Source: Roseovarius halotolerans
GTDB lineage: Bacteria > Pseudomonadota > Alphaproteobacteria > Rhodobacterales > Rhodobacteraceae
NCBI RefSeq assembly: GCF_900172255.1
Contig: NZ_FWFU01000001.1
Coordinates: 1,240,001 to 1,304,000, forward strand
Reading direction: 5' to 3'
Length of the DNA: 64,000 nt
In this document: in pieces, positions 1-10,295 of the stretch
How positions within the stretch are numbered: position 1 is the stretch's first letter
Layout of the letters: each line of letters opens with the position of its first letter
Program-made: the position numbers and the translations under genes
Notes under the pieces: generated by a model
What the model saw: only the letters and a program-made list of their open reading frames with translations
What the model was told of the DNA's origin: nothing
Databases searched by the model: none

Positions 1-734
1 GCACCGAAAGCGCCGCCACGGCCGTGATCCGCGCCAATGCGCGCGCCGAGGTGAATGGCGAGGCCCCGTATTCCGATCCGCGCCTGCGCCGTGCGCTGGC
101 GCTGGCCGTAAACAACGAAATCTGCCTTGAACTGGGCTATGTGGCCGGGGGCAGCGTCGCCGCCAACCACCATATCAGCCCGATTCATCCTGCCTATGCC
201 GATATCGGCCCCGCGCCATTCGACCCCGCTCAGGCACTTTCGGATATCCGGGATCTTGGCATGGAGGGGTTCGAGCTGGAACTGATCACCCTCGATGACG
301 AATGGCAGCGCAACACTGGCGACGTGGTCGCCGCGCAACTGCGCGATGCGGGGCTTACGGTGCGAAGGGCGATTCTGCCCGGCAGGAGCTTCTGGGAGAA
401 CTGGAAGGATTTTCCATTCTCGCTGACTGAATGGAACCACCGCCCGCTCGATGTGCAGGTGCTGAACCTCGCCTATCGTTCAGGCGCCCCGTGGAATGAA
501 ACCGGCTTTGCAAACGATGCCTTCGACGCGCTTCTCGATCAGGCGATGGCGCTGACCGATCCCGAGGCACGCCGCCCGGTGATTGCCCGGATCGAAGCCA
601 TCCTGCGCGACGAAGGTGTGATCATCCAGCCGTTCTGGCGTGCGCTCTTCAATCACCATAACGGGCAACTGGTCAATGCCGAGCGTCACCCGGCAAATGA
701 AATTCATCTCTATCGGATCGGTTTCGCGGCCTGA
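1..734 (+). CDS. ABC transporter substrate-binding protein, C-terminal part (truncated by window edge)
   Basis: This is the last ~244 residues of a family 5 (peptide/oligopeptide type) extracellular solute-binding protein; the open frame continues through base 3, so the start lies outside the window. Visible signs are the typical late-domain phrase SDPRLRRALALAVN (residues binding in lobe 2), the GYVAGGSVA segment, and a closing stretch with repeated acidic/aromatic residues and FWRALFNHHNG before the end. Such proteins deliver peptides or related solutes to a membrane permease in the periplasm. No permease or ATPase gene follows: the next gene is convergent. The substrate cannot be told from the fragment. 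Confidence 0.85.
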   Translation, partial: TESAATAVIRANARAEVNGEAPYSDPRLRRALALAVNNEICLELGYVAGGSVAANHHISPIHPAYADIGPAPFDPAQALSDIRDLGMEGFELELITLDDEWQRNTGDVVAAQLRDAGLTVRRAILPGRSFWENWKDFPFSLTEWNHRPLDVQVLNLAYRSGAPWNETGFANDAFDALLDQAMALTDPEARRPVIARIEAILRDEGVIIQPFWRALFNHHNGQLVNAERHPANEIHLYRIGFAA

Positions 735-764
735 CGCTTGCGTCATGCGCGACGACGGGTCCCG

Positions 765-1358
765 TCAGCTTCCCCAGATGATCCGCACGTAATTGCGGGT
801 CTCTTCGAAAGGTGGAACGCCGCCGTATTTCTCAACTGCCTTCGGACCGGCATTATAGGCCGCGAGCGCCAGTTGCCAGGACCGGAACGTCCTGTATTGC
901 TCCGCCAGGTAGCGAGCGCCGCCATCGAGATTTTCGTAAGGGTCATGCGGATTGACACGCAACAGCCGCGCCGTGCCGGGCATCAACTGTGCCAGCCCGA
1001 TCGCGCCCTTGTGCGAAAGCGCCTTGTCGTTCCAGCCCGATTCCTGTTGCACCAGCTTCAGGAACAGATCTTGCGGCACCCCGTGACGGCTTGCGGCATC
1101 CTTGGCCATCTGGAGATAGTGCCCGCGATACTCGCCGCTATAACCCTTCGCAGGACCATCGCCCCATTTGGTGGGCGTATGCACCTTTTGCGGCTGCAAG
1201 CGTACCGAGTTGTTGTATTGCTGCTTTGCGCGGTTATCCAGAACCCCGATCTGGGATTTGAACAATATGCTTCGGTTTTTGGTCGACAGCACATCGGCAG
1301 ACGCACCAAAAGGCATGATCAGTGCCGTCGCGACAAGCGCAATCGTGAAATATCGCAT
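765..1358 (-). CDS. Lytic transglycosylase, SLT domain
   Basis: A 197-residue exported murein lytic transglycosylase that would cleave the MurNAc-GlcNAc bond with 1,6-anhydro product in the periplasm. The N-terminus [20 protein letters not shown] is a good signal peptide. The C-terminal half is the goose-lysozyme-like SLT fold: VQQESGWN holds the catalytic glutamate, followed by [13 protein letters not shown] and the late [15 protein letters not shown] motif. An in-frame ATG nine bases upstream (1367) is possible but gives poorer spacing from the GAGGG just ahead. The gene is convergent with the binding protein and divergent from ssb. Which cell-wall process it serves is not visible. Confidence 0.88.
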   Translation of the reverse strand: MRYFTIALVATALIMPFGASADVLSTKNRSILFKSQIGVLDNRAKQQYNNSVRLQPQKVHTPTKWGDGPAKGYSGEYRGHYLQMAKDAASRHGVPQDLFLKLVQQESGWNDKALSHKGAIGLAQLMPGTARLLRVNPHDPYENLDGGARYLAEQYRTFRSWQLALAAYNAGPKAVEKYGGVPPFEETRNYVRIIWGS

Positions 1359-1561
1359 TCGCCCCATGTCCCTCGCAGCGTTTTCCTTGCAGCGCACTAT
1401 ACCTGAATCGATTCCGATTTCCAGATTCAACCGAAATTCAGGCCTCTTGCGCGCGTGAAACCTTCATTTGGCCGCAAAGGCATATCTTTTCGGAGAATTT
1501 TAAACTTTCCTTCATCCCCCCGTGATGGTGTAACGCTGGCAGCAAAGCAAAAACACATCTG

Positions 1562-1570
1562 TAAGGAGGT
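1562..1570 (+). promoter_or_regulatory. Strong Shine-Dalgarno of ssb
   Basis: TAAGGAGGT is a near-perfect anti-16S match placed four bases before the ATG at 1575. It decides the start against the longer open frame from 1455, whose extra 40 residues are not SSB-like. Confidence 0.85.
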
Positions 1571-1574
1571 CACG

Positions 1575-2066
1575 ATGGCCGGCTCAGTGAACAAGGTAAT
1601 TCTCATCGGCAATCTTGGCCGCGACCCTGAGGTTCGGACTTTCCAGAACGGCGGCAAAGTGTGCAACCTCCGCATCGCCACATCCGAGAACTGGAAAGAC
1701 CGCAACACCGGTGAGCGCCGCGAACGCACCGAATGGCACAGCGTCGCGATCTTCTCCGAAGGGCTCGTGCGGGTTTGCGAACAGTATCTGCGCAAGGGCT
1801 CGAAGGTCTATCTGGAAGGCAAGCTGCAGACCCGCAAATGGCAAGACCAGTCTGGCCAGGACCGGTATTCGACCGAGGTCGTATTGCAAGGCTTCGATGG
1901 AACGCTGGTGATGCTCGACGGCCGCGGCGAAGGCGGCGGCGGTGGCGGCTCAAGTCAGGGCGGCGGCTATGGCGGCGATTACGGTGGCGACTACGGCGGC
2001 GGCCCGTCGCAAGACGGCCCCTCGGGCGGCCCGTCGCGTGACATCGACGACGAGATCCCGTTCTGA
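1575..2066 (+). CDS. ssb: Single-stranded DNA-binding protein
   Basis: 163-residue SSB that coats single-stranded DNA during replication, recombination and repair. The OB-fold occupies about residues 1-110 (start [19 protein letters not shown], then TEWHSVAIF and [11 protein letters not shown]). A glycine-rich flexible linker of about 40 residues follows ([19 protein letters not shown]), and the acidic tip DDEIPF is the conserved partner-binding tail. Length and order are standard for alphaproteobacteria. I see no LexA box upstream, so SOS control is not suggested. A terminator hairpin follows at 2092. Confidence 0.97.
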   Translation: MAGSVNKVILIGNLGRDPEVRTFQNGGKVCNLRIATSENWKDRNTGERRERTEWHSVAIFSEGLVRVCEQYLRKGSKVYLEGKLQTRKWQDQSGQDRYSTEVVLQGFDGTLVMLDGRGEGGGGGGSSQGGGYGGDYGGDYGGGPSQDGPSGGPSRDIDDEIPF

Positions 2067-2091
2067 TCACACCCGCCCCAAGGCAATCGCG

Positions 2092-2118
2092 GGCCGCTCC
2101 CACCGGGGGCGGCCTTTT
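2092..2118 (+). terminator. Intrinsic terminator of ssb
   Basis: A GC-rich inverted repeat (GGCCGCTCCC / GGGGGCGGCC, one G-T pair, three-base loop) runs into TTTT 26 bases after the ssb stop. The T-run touches the end of the small minus-strand frame at 2118-2258. Confidence 0.75.
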
Positions 2119-2258
2119 CATTTGAAATCCAGCCCCAGCAGCGCCATCACCGCCAGAAACGGTAGGGACACGGCACCGATCAAAAGCACCACGCCAAGGG
2201 CAGTCGGCCGCGCGCCCGGCGCGCGGTGACCCAGCACGGTATCTCGTTTCGGTTTCAT
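2118..2258 (-). CDS. Small single-span membrane protein (46 aa), uncharacterised
   Basis: A 46-codon frame starts ATG at 2258 and ends TGA at 2118. The protein has a basic, soluble N-terminus (MKPKRDTVLGHRAPGARP) and then one hydrophobic helix (LGVVLLIGAVSLPFLAVMAL) ending LDFK, the look of many small inner-membrane proteins with a positive-inside tail. The ribosome site is weak. It is convergent with ssb and divergent from the acetyltransferase gene. I do not recognise the family. It could be a chance frame, but the clean charge/helix pattern argues for a gene. Confidence 0.5.
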   Translation of the reverse strand: MKPKRDTVLGHRAPGARPTALGVVLLIGAVSLPFLAVMALLGLDFK

Positions 2259-2302
2259 GAGTTGATTAACCCCGCTTTAGGTTTTCATTCGGTTAATGGG
2301 GC

Positions 2303-3268
2303 ATGGACATCGCCTCTGCCCCCTGCGCTGCGCCTCCCGGCCCCTGCGCGCTGCAACAGCATCCGTTCTATGGCCGCGCCTTGGCGGATTCTAGTGCCCA
2401 GGTCGTATCGCTTCATGCCCGCGAGGCCGGTCAAGTGCTGGCATCCGCCCAGATATTGCAACGACGCCTCGGGCCGTTGCTGACCTGTTACCTTCCGCGC
2501 GGCCCGGTCTGGGCAGAGGGAATGGACGATCCTGTCCGCGCCCGGATTCTGCGCGAAATGCTCCGGAGCCTGCCCCGCGCGCTCTGGCTCGCCGCCCCCG
2601 AGAGCAGCGCGGACACGGCCATCTTTCGCAGTGTTGGGTTTCGCGCCCTGATGACCCCGCAATACACGGCCGAGTTCGACCTGACCCGCCCGGTCGCCCG
2701 AATGCTGGCGGATCAGCACGGCAAATGGCGCAATCGACTGCGCCGCGCCCAATCCGGCGGGATCGAGATCCTGTCGCGACGGCTCGATCCGCTGTGTGAC
2801 CAGCCGCTGTTGCAGCAGGAGGCTGCTCAGCGCCGCGCGCGCGGCTATGCCGCCCTGCCGACAGGCTTTGTGCTGGCCTGGGCGCGCAGCGCGCCAGGCG
2901 CCACGCGGCTGTTTCTCGCCCGTCGCGGTGGCGAAAACCTCGCCTTCATGCTATTCCTTCTGCACCCGCCGATCGCGACCTATCAGATCGGCTGGACCGG
3001 GCCTCAAGGGCGCAGCCTCTCGGCGCATCATCTCCTGCTCTGGGAAGCGGCGAACTGGCTCGCGGCGCGTGGTCATACCCGGCTTGATCTGGGGCTGGTC
3101 GATACATCTGGCGCGCCCGGCCTTGCCCGGTTCAAGATCGGCAGCGGTGCGAAACCCCGCCCTATCGGCCCTGCCATGCTGCGGTTAGCGGGACCGATGC
3201 GCCGCATTCCGCATCCCTCTGCGGGTGCTGGCGATTTGCCTCTGGCTTTTCGGTCGCTCTGCCTATAG
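2303..3268 (+). CDS. GNAT / FemAB-like N-acyltransferase
   Basis: 321-residue protein with the two-part look of the FemAB/BioF2-type acyltransferases (double GNAT fold). The middle has TAEFDLTRPVARMLADQHGKWRNRLRRA, the typical 'K.RN.IR.A' helix of this group. Later come FVLAWAR, LAFMLFLLHPPIATYQIGWTG and LSAHHLLLWEAANWLAARGH, then LDLGLVDT and FKIGSGA, which match the substrate-channel and closing strands. No membrane segment or signal is visible, so it should be cytosolic. The acyl donor (acyl-CoA, acyl-ACP or aminoacyl-tRNA) and acceptor are unknown. The gap to typA is short (33 bases), so they may share a transcript. Confidence 0.72.
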   Translation: MDIASAPCAAPPGPCALQQHPFYGRALADSSAQVVSLHAREAGQVLASAQILQRRLGPLLTCYLPRGPVWAEGMDDPVRARILREMLRSLPRALWLAAPESSADTAIFRSVGFRALMTPQYTAEFDLTRPVARMLADQHGKWRNRLRRAQSGGIEILSRRLDPLCDQPLLQQEAAQRRARGYAALPTGFVLAWARSAPGATRLFLARRGGENLAFMLFLLHPPIATYQIGWTGPQGRSLSAHHLLLWEAANWLAARGHTRLDLGLVDTSGAPGLARFKIGSGAKPRPIGPAMLRLAGPMRRIPHPSAGAGDLPLAFRSLCL

Positions 3269-3301
3269 GGCGCTGTGAAACTTTCCCGGGAACGGACACA
3301 C

Positions 3302-5122
3302 ATGGACCTGCGCAACATCGCGATCATCGCTCACGTCGACCACGGCAAAACCACGCTGGTTGACGAGCTTCTCAAGCAATCGGGCGCATTCCGCGCCAAC
3401 CAGGCCGTCGACGAGCGCGCAATGGATTCCAACGATCTGGAGCGGGAGCGCGGCATCACCATCCTTGCCAAAGCCACCAGCGTCGAGTGGAAAGGCACCC
3501 GCATCAATATCGTCGACACACCCGGTCACGCCGACTTCGGCGGCGAGGTTGAGCGTATCCTGAGCATGGTCGACGGAGTCGTCCTTCTGGTCGATGCTGC
3601 CGAAGGGCCGATGCCGCAGACCAAATTCGTGACCTCCAAGGCGCTGGCGCTTGGCCTGCGCCCGATCGTGGTGCTCAACAAGGTCGACAAGCCCGATGCC
3701 GAACCCGACCGCGCGCTGAACGAATGCTTCGATCTCTTCGCGAATCTCGATGCCAGTGAGGACCAGCTCGATTTCCCGCATATGTATGCCTCTGGTCGCT
3801 CGGGCTGGGCCGACGCCGAGCTTGACGGCCCGCGCAAGGATCTTTCGGCGCTGTTCGAACTGGTCGTGAACCACGTGCCCCCGCCGCGCCAGCAGGCCCA
3901 CGCGAACGACGATTTCCGCATGCTCGCGACCACGCTGAGCGCCGACCCCTTCGTCGGGCGCATCCTGACCGGTCGGGTTGAAACCGGTCGCCTCAAGGTC
4001 GGCCAGACCGTGCAGTCGATCAGCCGGATCGGCCAGAAGATCGAACAGTTCCGCGTCACCAAGATTCGTGCCTTCCGCGGTCTTGGGCAACAGGATATCG
4101 ACGAGGCCGTCGCCGGTGACATCGTCAGCATCGCCGGCATGCAGAAGGCCAACGTTGCCGACACGATCTGCGCGCTTGCGGTCGACGAACCGCTCGAAGC
4201 GCAACCGATCGATCCGCCCACCATCTCGGTGACCTTCGGCATCAACGACAGCCCGCTGGCGGGACGTGACGGCAAGAAGGTGCAATCACGCGTGATCCGT
4301 GACCGCCTGATGAAAGAGGCCGAATCGAATGTCGCCATCCGTGTAAGTGACACGCCGGGCGGAGAGGCATTCGAGGTGGCTGGCCGGGGTGAGCTCCAGA
4401 TGGGCGTCCTGATCGAGAACATGCGCCGCGAAGGATTCGAGCTCAGCATTTCGCGCCCGCAGGTGCTGATGCGCGAAGATGCCGACGGCAAGCGGCTGGA
4501 ACCCATCGAGGAAGTCACCATCGACGTCGATGACGAGTATTCCGGCGCGGTGATCGAAAAGATCACCGGCACCCGCAAGGGCGAACTGACCGAGATGAAA
4601 CCCGCAGGTGCGGGCAAGACCCGGATCATCGCCCTTGTCCCCTCGCGCGGGCTGATCGGTTATCAGGGCGAATTCCTCACCGATACGCGCGGCACCGGTG
4701 TGCTGAACCGCGTATTTCATGGCTGGGCGCCCCACAAGGGAGCGATTCCGGGCCGGCGTGCAGGCGTGCTGATCTCGATGGAAGACGGCGAATCGGTGGC
4801 CTATGCGCTCTGGAACCTCGAAGAGCGCGGCCGCATGTTCATTGGGGCTCAGGCCAAGGTCTATCAGGGCATGATCATCGGTGAACACAGCCGCGAAAAC
4901 GATCTCGAGGTGAACCCGCTCAAGGGCAAGAAACTGACCAACGTGCGCGCCTCGGGCACCGATGACGCCGTGCGCCTGACAACGCCGATCACCATGAGCC
5001 TCGAAGAGGCCATCGCCTATATCGATGATGATGAGCTGGTCGAGGTCACCCCCAACGCGATCCGCCTGCGCAAGCGCCACCTTGACCCGCACGAGCGCAA
5101 ACGCGCGGCGAAAACCGCCTAG
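3302..5122 (+). CDS. typA: Translational GTPase TypA/BipA
   Basis: 606-residue ribosome-associated GTPase of the EF-G superfamily, needed for stress and cold adaptation and for late ribosome assembly. The G domain begins at residue ~4: [15 protein letters not shown] (G1), RGITI (G2), [12 protein letters not shown] (G3), NKVD (G4). Domain II, the EF-G-like domain V ([18 protein letters not shown]) and the BipA-specific C-terminal domain ([19 protein letters not shown]) follow in order. Full length for the family. The ATG at 3302 is used because G1 follows at the normal distance. Its TAG stop lies in a CTAG shared with the convergent phosphatase gene. Confidence 0.97.
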   Translation: MDLRNIAIIAHVDHGKTTLVDELLKQSGAFRANQAVDERAMDSNDLERERGITILAKATSVEWKGTRINIVDTPGHADFGGEVERILSMVDGVVLLVDAAEGPMPQTKFVTSKALALGLRPIVVLNKVDKPDAEPDRALNECFDLFANLDASEDQLDFPHMYASGRSGWADAELDGPRKDLSALFELVVNHVPPPRQQAHANDDFRMLATTLSADPFVGRILTGRVETGRLKVGQTVQSISRIGQKIEQFRVTKIRAFRGLGQQDIDEAVAGDIVSIAGMQKANVADTICALAVDEPLEAQPIDPPTISVTFGINDSPLAGRDGKKVQSRVIRDRLMKEAESNVAIRVSDTPGGEAFEVAGRGELQMGVLIENMRREGFELSISRPQVLMREDADGKRLEPIEEVTIDVDDEYSGAVIEKITGTRKGELTEMKPAGAGKTRIIALVPSRGLIGYQGEFLTDTRGTGVLNRVFHGWAPHKGAIPGRRAGVLISMEDGESVAYALWNLEERGRMFIGAQAKVYQGMIIGEHSRENDLEVNPLKGKKLTNVRASGTDDAVRLTTPITMSLEEAIAYIDDDELVEVTPNAIRLRKRHLDPHERKRAAKTA

Positions 5123-5679
5123 GGCGCAATCGCGATCCGGTCAATCACCTCAAGCCCGCCGCCATCCGCGCGGCGGGTTACGATGATCTCTCCCGATCCA
5201 GCAAAACTGCCGGTCAGGGCACTGATGTTAACCTGATGAGACACCAGCAGCAGCCGGGAATCCGTCGGCTGCGCCTCGATCAGTTTCAGTATCTCGACGG
5301 TTTGCGCCGCGCGGTCGCCACGCCCGGCAAAGAACGAATTGAGCGCAGGCTCTTCCACTACTTCGTCGAAACCAAGCAACTCCGCGGTCTCGCGCGCGCG
5401 GCACCACTCGCTGGACCAGATCGCATCGAAATGCACGCCATCCGCGCGCATTGCCCTCCCGATCCGGCGTGCCTGTTCGCGGCCGCGCTCATCAAGGTTC
5501 CGTTGCGTCGAGCAATCAGCCAGATCGAACCCCGCCGGATCGCCGGTGCCGGGCGCCAGCGCATGACGCATCAGTGCCACTATTCCGGGTCGTTCGAGCG
5601 CCGAGAGATCCTGCGCCCTGGCACCTGACGTCAGGCCCGCCACAAGCGAAATCATTGCCGCGATGAGGATAGCTCGCAT
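5119..5679 (-). CDS. Exported histidine phosphatase (phosphoglycerate-mutase superfamily)
   Basis: 186 residues. MRAILIAAMISLVAGLTSGARA is a signal peptide, so the protein should be periplasmic. Catalytic features of the branch-1 histidine phosphatases are present: GIVALMRHALAPGT with the nucleophile His (the usual RHG is RHA here), RNLDERGREQARRIG, the WSSEWCRARETAELL region with its second arginine, and LLLVSHQVNISAL with the second catalytic His. The chosen ATG has AAGGGAAGGG upstream. A longer frame to 5703 lacks such a site. The stop overlaps the typA stop in a CTAG. The physiological phosphoester is unknown. Confidence 0.85.
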   Translation of the reverse strand: MRAILIAAMISLVAGLTSGARAQDLSALERPGIVALMRHALAPGTGDPAGFDLADCSTQRNLDERGREQARRIGRAMRADGVHFDAIWSSEWCRARETAELLGFDEVVEEPALNSFFAGRGDRAAQTVEILKLIEAQPTDSRLLLVSHQVNISALTGSFAGSGEIIVTRRADGGGLEVIDRIAIAP

Positions 5680-5739
5680 GGCACCCTTCCCTTTTCCGTT
5701 CAAGGAAAGGATAGAGCGACGCGACGGGCCGGCCAGTTC

Positions 5740-6027
5740 CTACTCGCTGGTCTCGACGATCAACAGCTCACGCTCCGAGGCACCTCGCGCATGGCTCAGC
5801 GCCTCCTGGTATTCGGGGCTGTGATAACAGGTCTCGGCGGCTTCGACACTGGGAAAGCGCGCCACCACGTTGCGCGGGCGCTCTTTACCCTCAAGCTGCA
5901 CATAGCGCCCGCCCCGGGCAATGAACTGCCCGCCATGCTTGGCGATGGCAGGTCCGGCCAGTGCGGCATAGCGCCCATAGGCCTCCTCGTCGGTGACGGT
6001 AACATGGGCAATCCAGAGTGCTGGCAT
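5740..6027 (-). CDS. DUF1330 domain protein, copy 2
   Basis: 95-residue single-domain DUF1330 protein (dimeric alpha/beta barrel, ferredoxin-like fold). Family signs: IAHVTVTDEEAYGRYAALAGPAIAKHGG near the N-terminus, the phrase RNVVARFPSVEAAETCYHSPEYQEAL and the end RELLIVE. It lies two bases after its paralogue at 6030-6314 and is third in a run starting with alaS. The ATG at 6027 is preceded by GGAAGGAA. DUF1330 proteins have no established reaction. Confidence 0.85.
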   Translation of the reverse strand: MPALWIAHVTVTDEEAYGRYAALAGPAIAKHGGQFIARGGRYVQLEGKERPRNVVARFPSVEAAETCYHSPEYQEALSHARGASERELLIVETSE

Positions 6028-6029
6028 GG

Positions 6030-6314
6030 TCAAATTCCTTCCACAATGACGATGTCGCGTCGCGAGCTGCGCAGCGCGATCGGCAAAATCTCCTGGTATT
6101 CGGGCGACTCATACCAGGCAAGCGCCTGCTCCCGGCTCGGAAAGGCGATAATCACATGGCGATCCGGCCCGTCGCCTTCGACAAAGCTCTGCGCGCCACC
6201 CTTGACCAGGAACGCGCCACCCGCCTTTTCGGCCAGCGCGACGGTCTGGCTGGCATAGGCGCGATAGTCATCGGGGTCGGTCACATCGATCCGGGCGATC
6301 AGATAGGCTGTCAC
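6030..6314 (-). CDS. DUF1330 domain protein, copy 1
   Basis: 94-residue paralogue of the following gene, sharing the plan [18 protein letters not shown]... [25 protein letters not shown] ... IVIVEG. It starts with GTG inside the alaS stop (GTGA), so translation is probably coupled to alanyl-tRNA synthetase. The two copies are alike in motif but differ in most positions, an old tandem duplication. A role linked to alanylation is not implied by any known work; the coupling may only set dosage. Confidence 0.83.
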   Translation of the reverse strand: MTAYLIARIDVTDPDDYRAYASQTVALAEKAGGAFLVKGGAQSFVEGDGPDRHVIIAFPSREQALAWYESPEYQEILPIALRSSRRDIVIVEGI

Positions 6315-8989
6315 TTCGCCGCCTCCCGCGCGTCCAGCACCGCCTCGGCGGCCTTGATCGCGGACTCGGCGTTGCCTGCGTCAGGCCCGCCGCCCTGCGC
6401 CATGTCCGGGCGCCCGCCCCCGCCCTTGCCGCCCAGTTCGGGCGTTGCGGCACGCACAAGGTCGACGGCCGAAATACGGCCCGTCAGATCGTCGGTGACG
6501 CCTGCCGCGACCGCCGCTTTGCCATCGGCCTCGGCGATCAGCAAGACCGCGCCGGAACCGATCCGTGTCTTGTGTTCATCGATGAGCGCTGGAAGGTCCT
6601 TGCCCGACACTCCGCTCAGCACTTGCGCCAGGAACTTGACGCCGCCGATCTCGCGCGGCTCGGCGCCACCGCCTTGCCCCGCTCCACCTGCCATCGCCAA
6701 CTCGCGGCGCAGCTGCGCCACTTCATTTGCGAGCTGCCGGCGCTCATCCATCAGCGATTTGACACGCGACACCACATCCTCGGGCCGGGTCTTCAGCTCA
6801 CCTGCCAGCGCATCCACGCGTTTGGCCTGCGCGCCCAGGTACTCGAGCGCCGCCTGCCCGGTCAGCGCCTCGATGCGGCGCACGCCCGCGCTCGACGCCT
6901 GATCGCCGGTGATGACGCAAACCCCGATATCGCCCGTCTGGCGCACATGAGTGCCACCGCACAGCTCGATCGAATAGGTCCGCCCGTCCATGCCCTTGCC
7001 GGAACCATCCTGCGTGCCCATCGACACGACGCGCACCTCGTCGCCGTATTTTTCCCCAAACAGCGCCTGCGCACCCAATGCACGCGCATCGTCGGGGGTC
7101 ATGATCCGCGTTTCGACCGGCGCGTTCTGACGGATGAAGGCGTTTACGTCGCCTTCGACCTGCGCCAGTTCGTCGTCGCTCAGTGGCTTGGCATGGCTGA
7201 AGTCGAACCTGAGACGGTCCGGGGCATTGAGGCTTCCGCGCTGTGCAACATGATCCCCGAGCGTCTCGCGCAGCGCCTCGTGCAACAGGTGCGTTGCCGA
7301 GTGGTTGGCGCGGATGGCGCTGCGGCGCGCGTGGTCCACCTCAAGCTGCGCAGCCTCACCCTTGGCGATCACCCCGCTGGTCACTTCGGCGACATGGATG
7401 AACACGCCCGCCACTTTCCGCGTGTCGGTAATGCGCGCTTGACCCGCATCGGTTTTGAGCGTCCCGCTATCCCCGACCTGACCGCCCGATTCCGCATAAA
7501 ACGGCGTCTGGTTCAGCACGATCTGAACCTCTTCCCCGGCTTCCGCCTTGTCGACAGGCTTGCCATCTCGCACCAGGGCGGTGATCTGCCCTTCGGAGAT
7601 CTCGGTATCGTAACCAAGGAAATCAGTCGTTCCGATCTTATCGGCAATGTCGTACCAGATCGTTGCATCGGCGGCCTCGCCCGATCCGCTCCAGGCGGCG
7701 CGCGCCTTGGCCTTCTGCTCGGCCATGGCGGCATCAAAGCCCGCAACATCCACCGCGCGGCCCATCTCGCGCAGCGCATCCTGCGTCAGATCCAGCGGAA
7801 AGCCGAACGTGTCATATAGCTTGAACGCCGCCTCGCCCGGCAAGGGCGCCCCATCCGACAGCTTGCCAAGCTCGTCATCAAGAAGCCGCAAACCCCGGTC
7901 CAGGGTCTGGCGAAAGCGCGTCTCCTCAAGGTTCAGAGTCTCTTCGATCAGGGCCTGCGCGCGGCCAAGTTCGGGATAAGCCTGGCCCATCTGGGTCACG
8001 AGGCTCGGCACAAGGCGATACATCACCGGATCCTGCGCACCCAACAGATGCGCATGACGCATCGCGCGGCGCATTATCCGGCGCAGCACGTAACCGCGCC
8101 CCTCGTTCGAGGGCATCACCCCATCGGCGATCAGGAACGAGGTCGAGCGCAGATGGTCCGCGATCACCCGGTGATGCACATTGCCCGGCCCGTCCGGCTC
8201 GCAATCGGTGATATTGGCGCTGGCCTCGATCAGGGCGCGCAGCAGGTCGGTGTCGTAATTGTCATGCTTGCCCTGAAGCAGCGCTCCGATCCGCTCCAAC
8301 CCCATGCCGGTGTCGATGGACTGCATGTCGAGGTCGCGTTGCGTGCCGTCCTCGAAACGCTCGTTCTGCATGAAAACGAGGTTCCAGATCTCGATGAATC
8401 GGTCGCCATCTTCCTCGGGGCTGCCCGGCGGGCCACCCCAGATGTCGGGGCCGTGATCGTAGAATATCTCGGTGCAGGGGCCGCAGGGGCCGGTCGCGCC
8501 CATCGACCAGAAATTGTCATCCGTGGCGATCCGGATGATCCGCTCTTCGGGCAGGCCCGCGTATTTCTTCCAGATATCGGCAGCCTCGTCATCGGTATGA
8601 TAGACCGTCACCAGAAGCTTGGATTTGTCGATCCCGAAGTCCTTGGTCAGCAAGTCCCAGGCGTAGGGTATCGCCTGATCCTTGAAATAATCGCCAAAGC
8701 TGAAATTGCCGAGCATTTCAAAGAACGTATGGTGACGCGCTGTATAGCCGACATTGTCCAGATCGTTGTGCTTGCCTCCGGCACGCACGCATTTCTGGCT
8801 GGTCGCCGCGCGCTGATAATCGCGATGTTCGACCCCGGTAAAGAGGTTCTTGAACTGCACCATCCCCGAATTGGTGAACATCAGCGTCGGATCGTTGCGC
8901 GGCACGAGCGGCGAACTGTCGACGATCTGATGTCCGTTCCTGTCGAAGAAATTCAGAAAGGTTGAGCGGATTTCATTCAGCGTGGGCAT
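6311..8989 (-). CDS. alaS: Alanyl-tRNA synthetase
   Basis: 892 residues, normal for bacterial AlaRS. It charges tRNA-Ala and clears Ser/Gly mischarging. Order: class II catalytic domain at the start ([60 protein letters not shown]), tRNA-recognition helices, then the editing domain with the zinc motif [12 protein letters not shown] and [13 protein letters not shown], and the C-Ala domain ([35 protein letters not shown]). The start at 8989 fits the family; 40 further codons upstream do not. It lies downstream of recA in the same direction, but a terminator at 9066-9100 separates them. Confidence 0.98.
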   Translation of the reverse strand: MPTLNEIRSTFLNFFDRNGHQIVDSSPLVPRNDPTLMFTNSGMVQFKNLFTGVEHRDYQRAATSQKCVRAGGKHNDLDNVGYTARHHTFFEMLGNFSFGDYFKDQAIPYAWDLLTKDFGIDKSKLLVTVYHTDDEAADIWKKYAGLPEERIIRIATDDNFWSMGATGPCGPCTEIFYDHGPDIWGGPPGSPEEDGDRFIEIWNLVFMQNERFEDGTQRDLDMQSIDTGMGLERIGALLQGKHDNYDTDLLRALIEASANITDCEPDGPGNVHHRVIADHLRSTSFLIADGVMPSNEGRGYVLRRIMRRAMRHAHLLGAQDPVMYRLVPSLVTQMGQAYPELGRAQALIEETLNLEETRFRQTLDRGLRLLDDELGKLSDGAPLPGEAAFKLYDTFGFPLDLTQDALREMGRAVDVAGFDAAMAEQKAKARAAWSGSGEAADATIWYDIADKIGTTDFLGYDTEISEGQITALVRDGKPVDKAEAGEEVQIVLNQTPFYAESGGQVGDSGTLKTDAGQARITDTRKVAGVFIHVAEVTSGVIAKGEAAQLEVDHARRSAIRANHSATHLLHEALRETLGDHVAQRGSLNAPDRLRFDFSHAKPLSDDELAQVEGDVNAFIRQNAPVETRIMTPDDARALGAQALFGEKYGDEVRVVSMGTQDGSGKGMDGRTYSIELCGGTHVRQTGDIGVCVITGDQASSAGVRRIEALTGQAALEYLGAQAKRVDALAGELKTRPEDVVSRVKSLMDERRQLANEVAQLRRELAMAGGAGQGGGAEPREIGGVKFLAQVLSGVSGKDLPALIDEHKTRIGSGAVLLIAEADGKAAVAAGVTDDLTGRISAVDLVRAATPELGGKGGGGRPDMAQGGGPDAGNAESAIKAAEAVLDAREAAK

Positions 8990-9065
8990 CTGGGACTCGT
9001 TCTTTATCGGGGCATCTGACCTTGCGTTGTGCAGCTTTATCGACGGCCAGCACCGGTGTCCACAG

Positions 9066-9100
9066 CAAGAAAAGGCCCGAACGCTCTCCACGTCCGGGCC
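9066..9100 (-). terminator. Intrinsic terminator of recA
   Basis: Read on the minus strand, a GGCCCG...CGGGCC hairpin (bases 9074-9100) is followed by TTTTCTT. It lies 33 bases past the recA stop and before alaS, so recA is likely monocistronic. Confidence 0.75.
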
Positions 9101-9132
9101 AGATTGCACCCAATGCCTTCTGCGTGCCGCGA

Positions 9133-10224
9133 TCAGGCTTCGAGGATATCCGCGTCGTCATCGCCTTTGCTGCCGCCCTTGCCTTCGGGCATGTCGAATT
9201 CCAGCCCATGTGCGGCACGGATCTTGTCCTCGATCTCAAGAGCGATCTGCGTGTTGTCCTTGAGGAACTGTTTCACGTTCTCGCGGCCTTGGCCGATCCG
9301 CTCGTCGCCATAGCTGAACCAGCTGCCCGATTTCTCGACCACACCGGCCTTGACCCCGAGATCCAGCAGTTCGCCGGTCTTCGAGATGCCTTCGCCATAC
9401 ATGATGTCGAACTCCACCTGCTTGAAGGGCGGCGCGACCTTGTTCTTGACGACCTTGACGCGGGTGGCATTGCCGACAACCTCGTCCCGGTCCTTGACCG
9501 CGCCGATCCGGCGGATGTCGAGGCGCACCGAGCTGTAGAATTTGAGCGCATTGCCGCCGGTGGTGGTTTCGGGGCTGCCGAACATCACGCCGATCTTCAT
9601 GCGGATCTGGTTGATGAAGATCACCGTGCATTTGCTGCGGCTGATCGAACCGGTCAGCTTGCGCATCGCCTGGCTCATCAGCCGCGCCTGCACACCCACA
9701 CTGGAATCGCCCATCTCGCCTTCGAGTTCGGATTTCGGGGTCAATGCGGCGACCGAGTCGACCACCACCATGCTGACCGCGCCCGAGCGCACCAGCGTGT
9801 CCACGATCTCGAGCGATTGCTCGCCCGTGTCGGGCTGCGAAATCAGCAGCTCGTCAAGGTCGACGCCAAGTTTCTTGGCATAGACCGGGTCCAGCGCATG
9901 TTCGGCATCGACGAAGGCGCAGACCCCGCCCTTCTTCTGCTGCTCTGCGATGCAGTGCAGGGTGAGCGTGGTCTTGCCCGAGCTTTCAGGGCCGTAAATC
10001 TCGACGATGCGGCCATTGGGCAGCCCCCCGATTCCAAGCGCGATATCCAGCCCCAGCGAGCCGGTCGACGTGGCCTCGATGTCAGCGACCGGGTTGTCCG
10101 ATCCCATCTTCATGATCGAGCCCTTGCCGAACTGGCGTTCGATCTGCGCAAGCGCGCTGTCGAGCGCTTTCTGCTTGTCCGCGTTCTTCTTGCTGTCCAT
10201 GGTCAAAAGATCTGCCGTTGCCAT
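9133..10224 (-). CDS. recA: Recombinase A
   Basis: 363-residue RecA, the strand-exchange ATPase and SOS co-protease. The core is unmistakable: [30 protein letters not shown], Walker [10 protein letters not shown] at residues 78-86, the [19 protein letters not shown] region, [22 protein letters not shown], loop L2 [28 protein letters not shown], and the C-terminal DNA-gateway domain with acidic end DDDADILEA. Length is standard; a second ATG lies eight codons in (10200). The LexA box and promoter just upstream indicate SOS control. Confidence 0.98.
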   Translation of the reverse strand: MATADLLTMDSKKNADKQKALDSALAQIERQFGKGSIMKMGSDNPVADIEATSTGSLGLDIALGIGGLPNGRIVEIYGPESSGKTTLTLHCIAEQQKKGGVCAFVDAEHALDPVYAKKLGVDLDELLISQPDTGEQSLEIVDTLVRSGAVSMVVVDSVAALTPKSELEGEMGDSSVGVQARLMSQAMRKLTGSISRSKCTVIFINQIRMKIGVMFGSPETTTGGNALKFYSSVRLDIRRIGAVKDRDEVVGNATRVKVVKNKVAPPFKQVEFDIMYGEGISKTGELLDLGVKAGVVEKSGSWFSYGDERIGQGRENVKQFLKDNTQIALEIEDKIRAAHGLEFDMPEGKGGSKGDDDADILEA

Positions 10225-10275
10225 TGTTTCGGTCCCTTATTTCACACCCTGTTTCGGGCGGCAATCACTGCCTGT

Positions 10276-10290
10276 GTTCACCTCTTGTTC
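10276..10290 (-). promoter_or_regulatory. LexA (SOS) box of recA
   Basis: GTTC-ACCTCTT-GTTC on the plus strand is an exact match to the direct-repeat LexA operator GTTC-N7-GTTC of alphaproteobacteria. It sits 52 bases before the recA start and just downstream of the -10 element described below, so bound LexA would cover the transcription start. Confidence 0.85.
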
Positions 10291-10295
10291 CCAGA

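Noticed and set aside
3263..4285. 340-codon minus-strand frame inside typA
   Set aside because: Antisense of a certain GTPase gene; no ribosome site and no recognisable domain.
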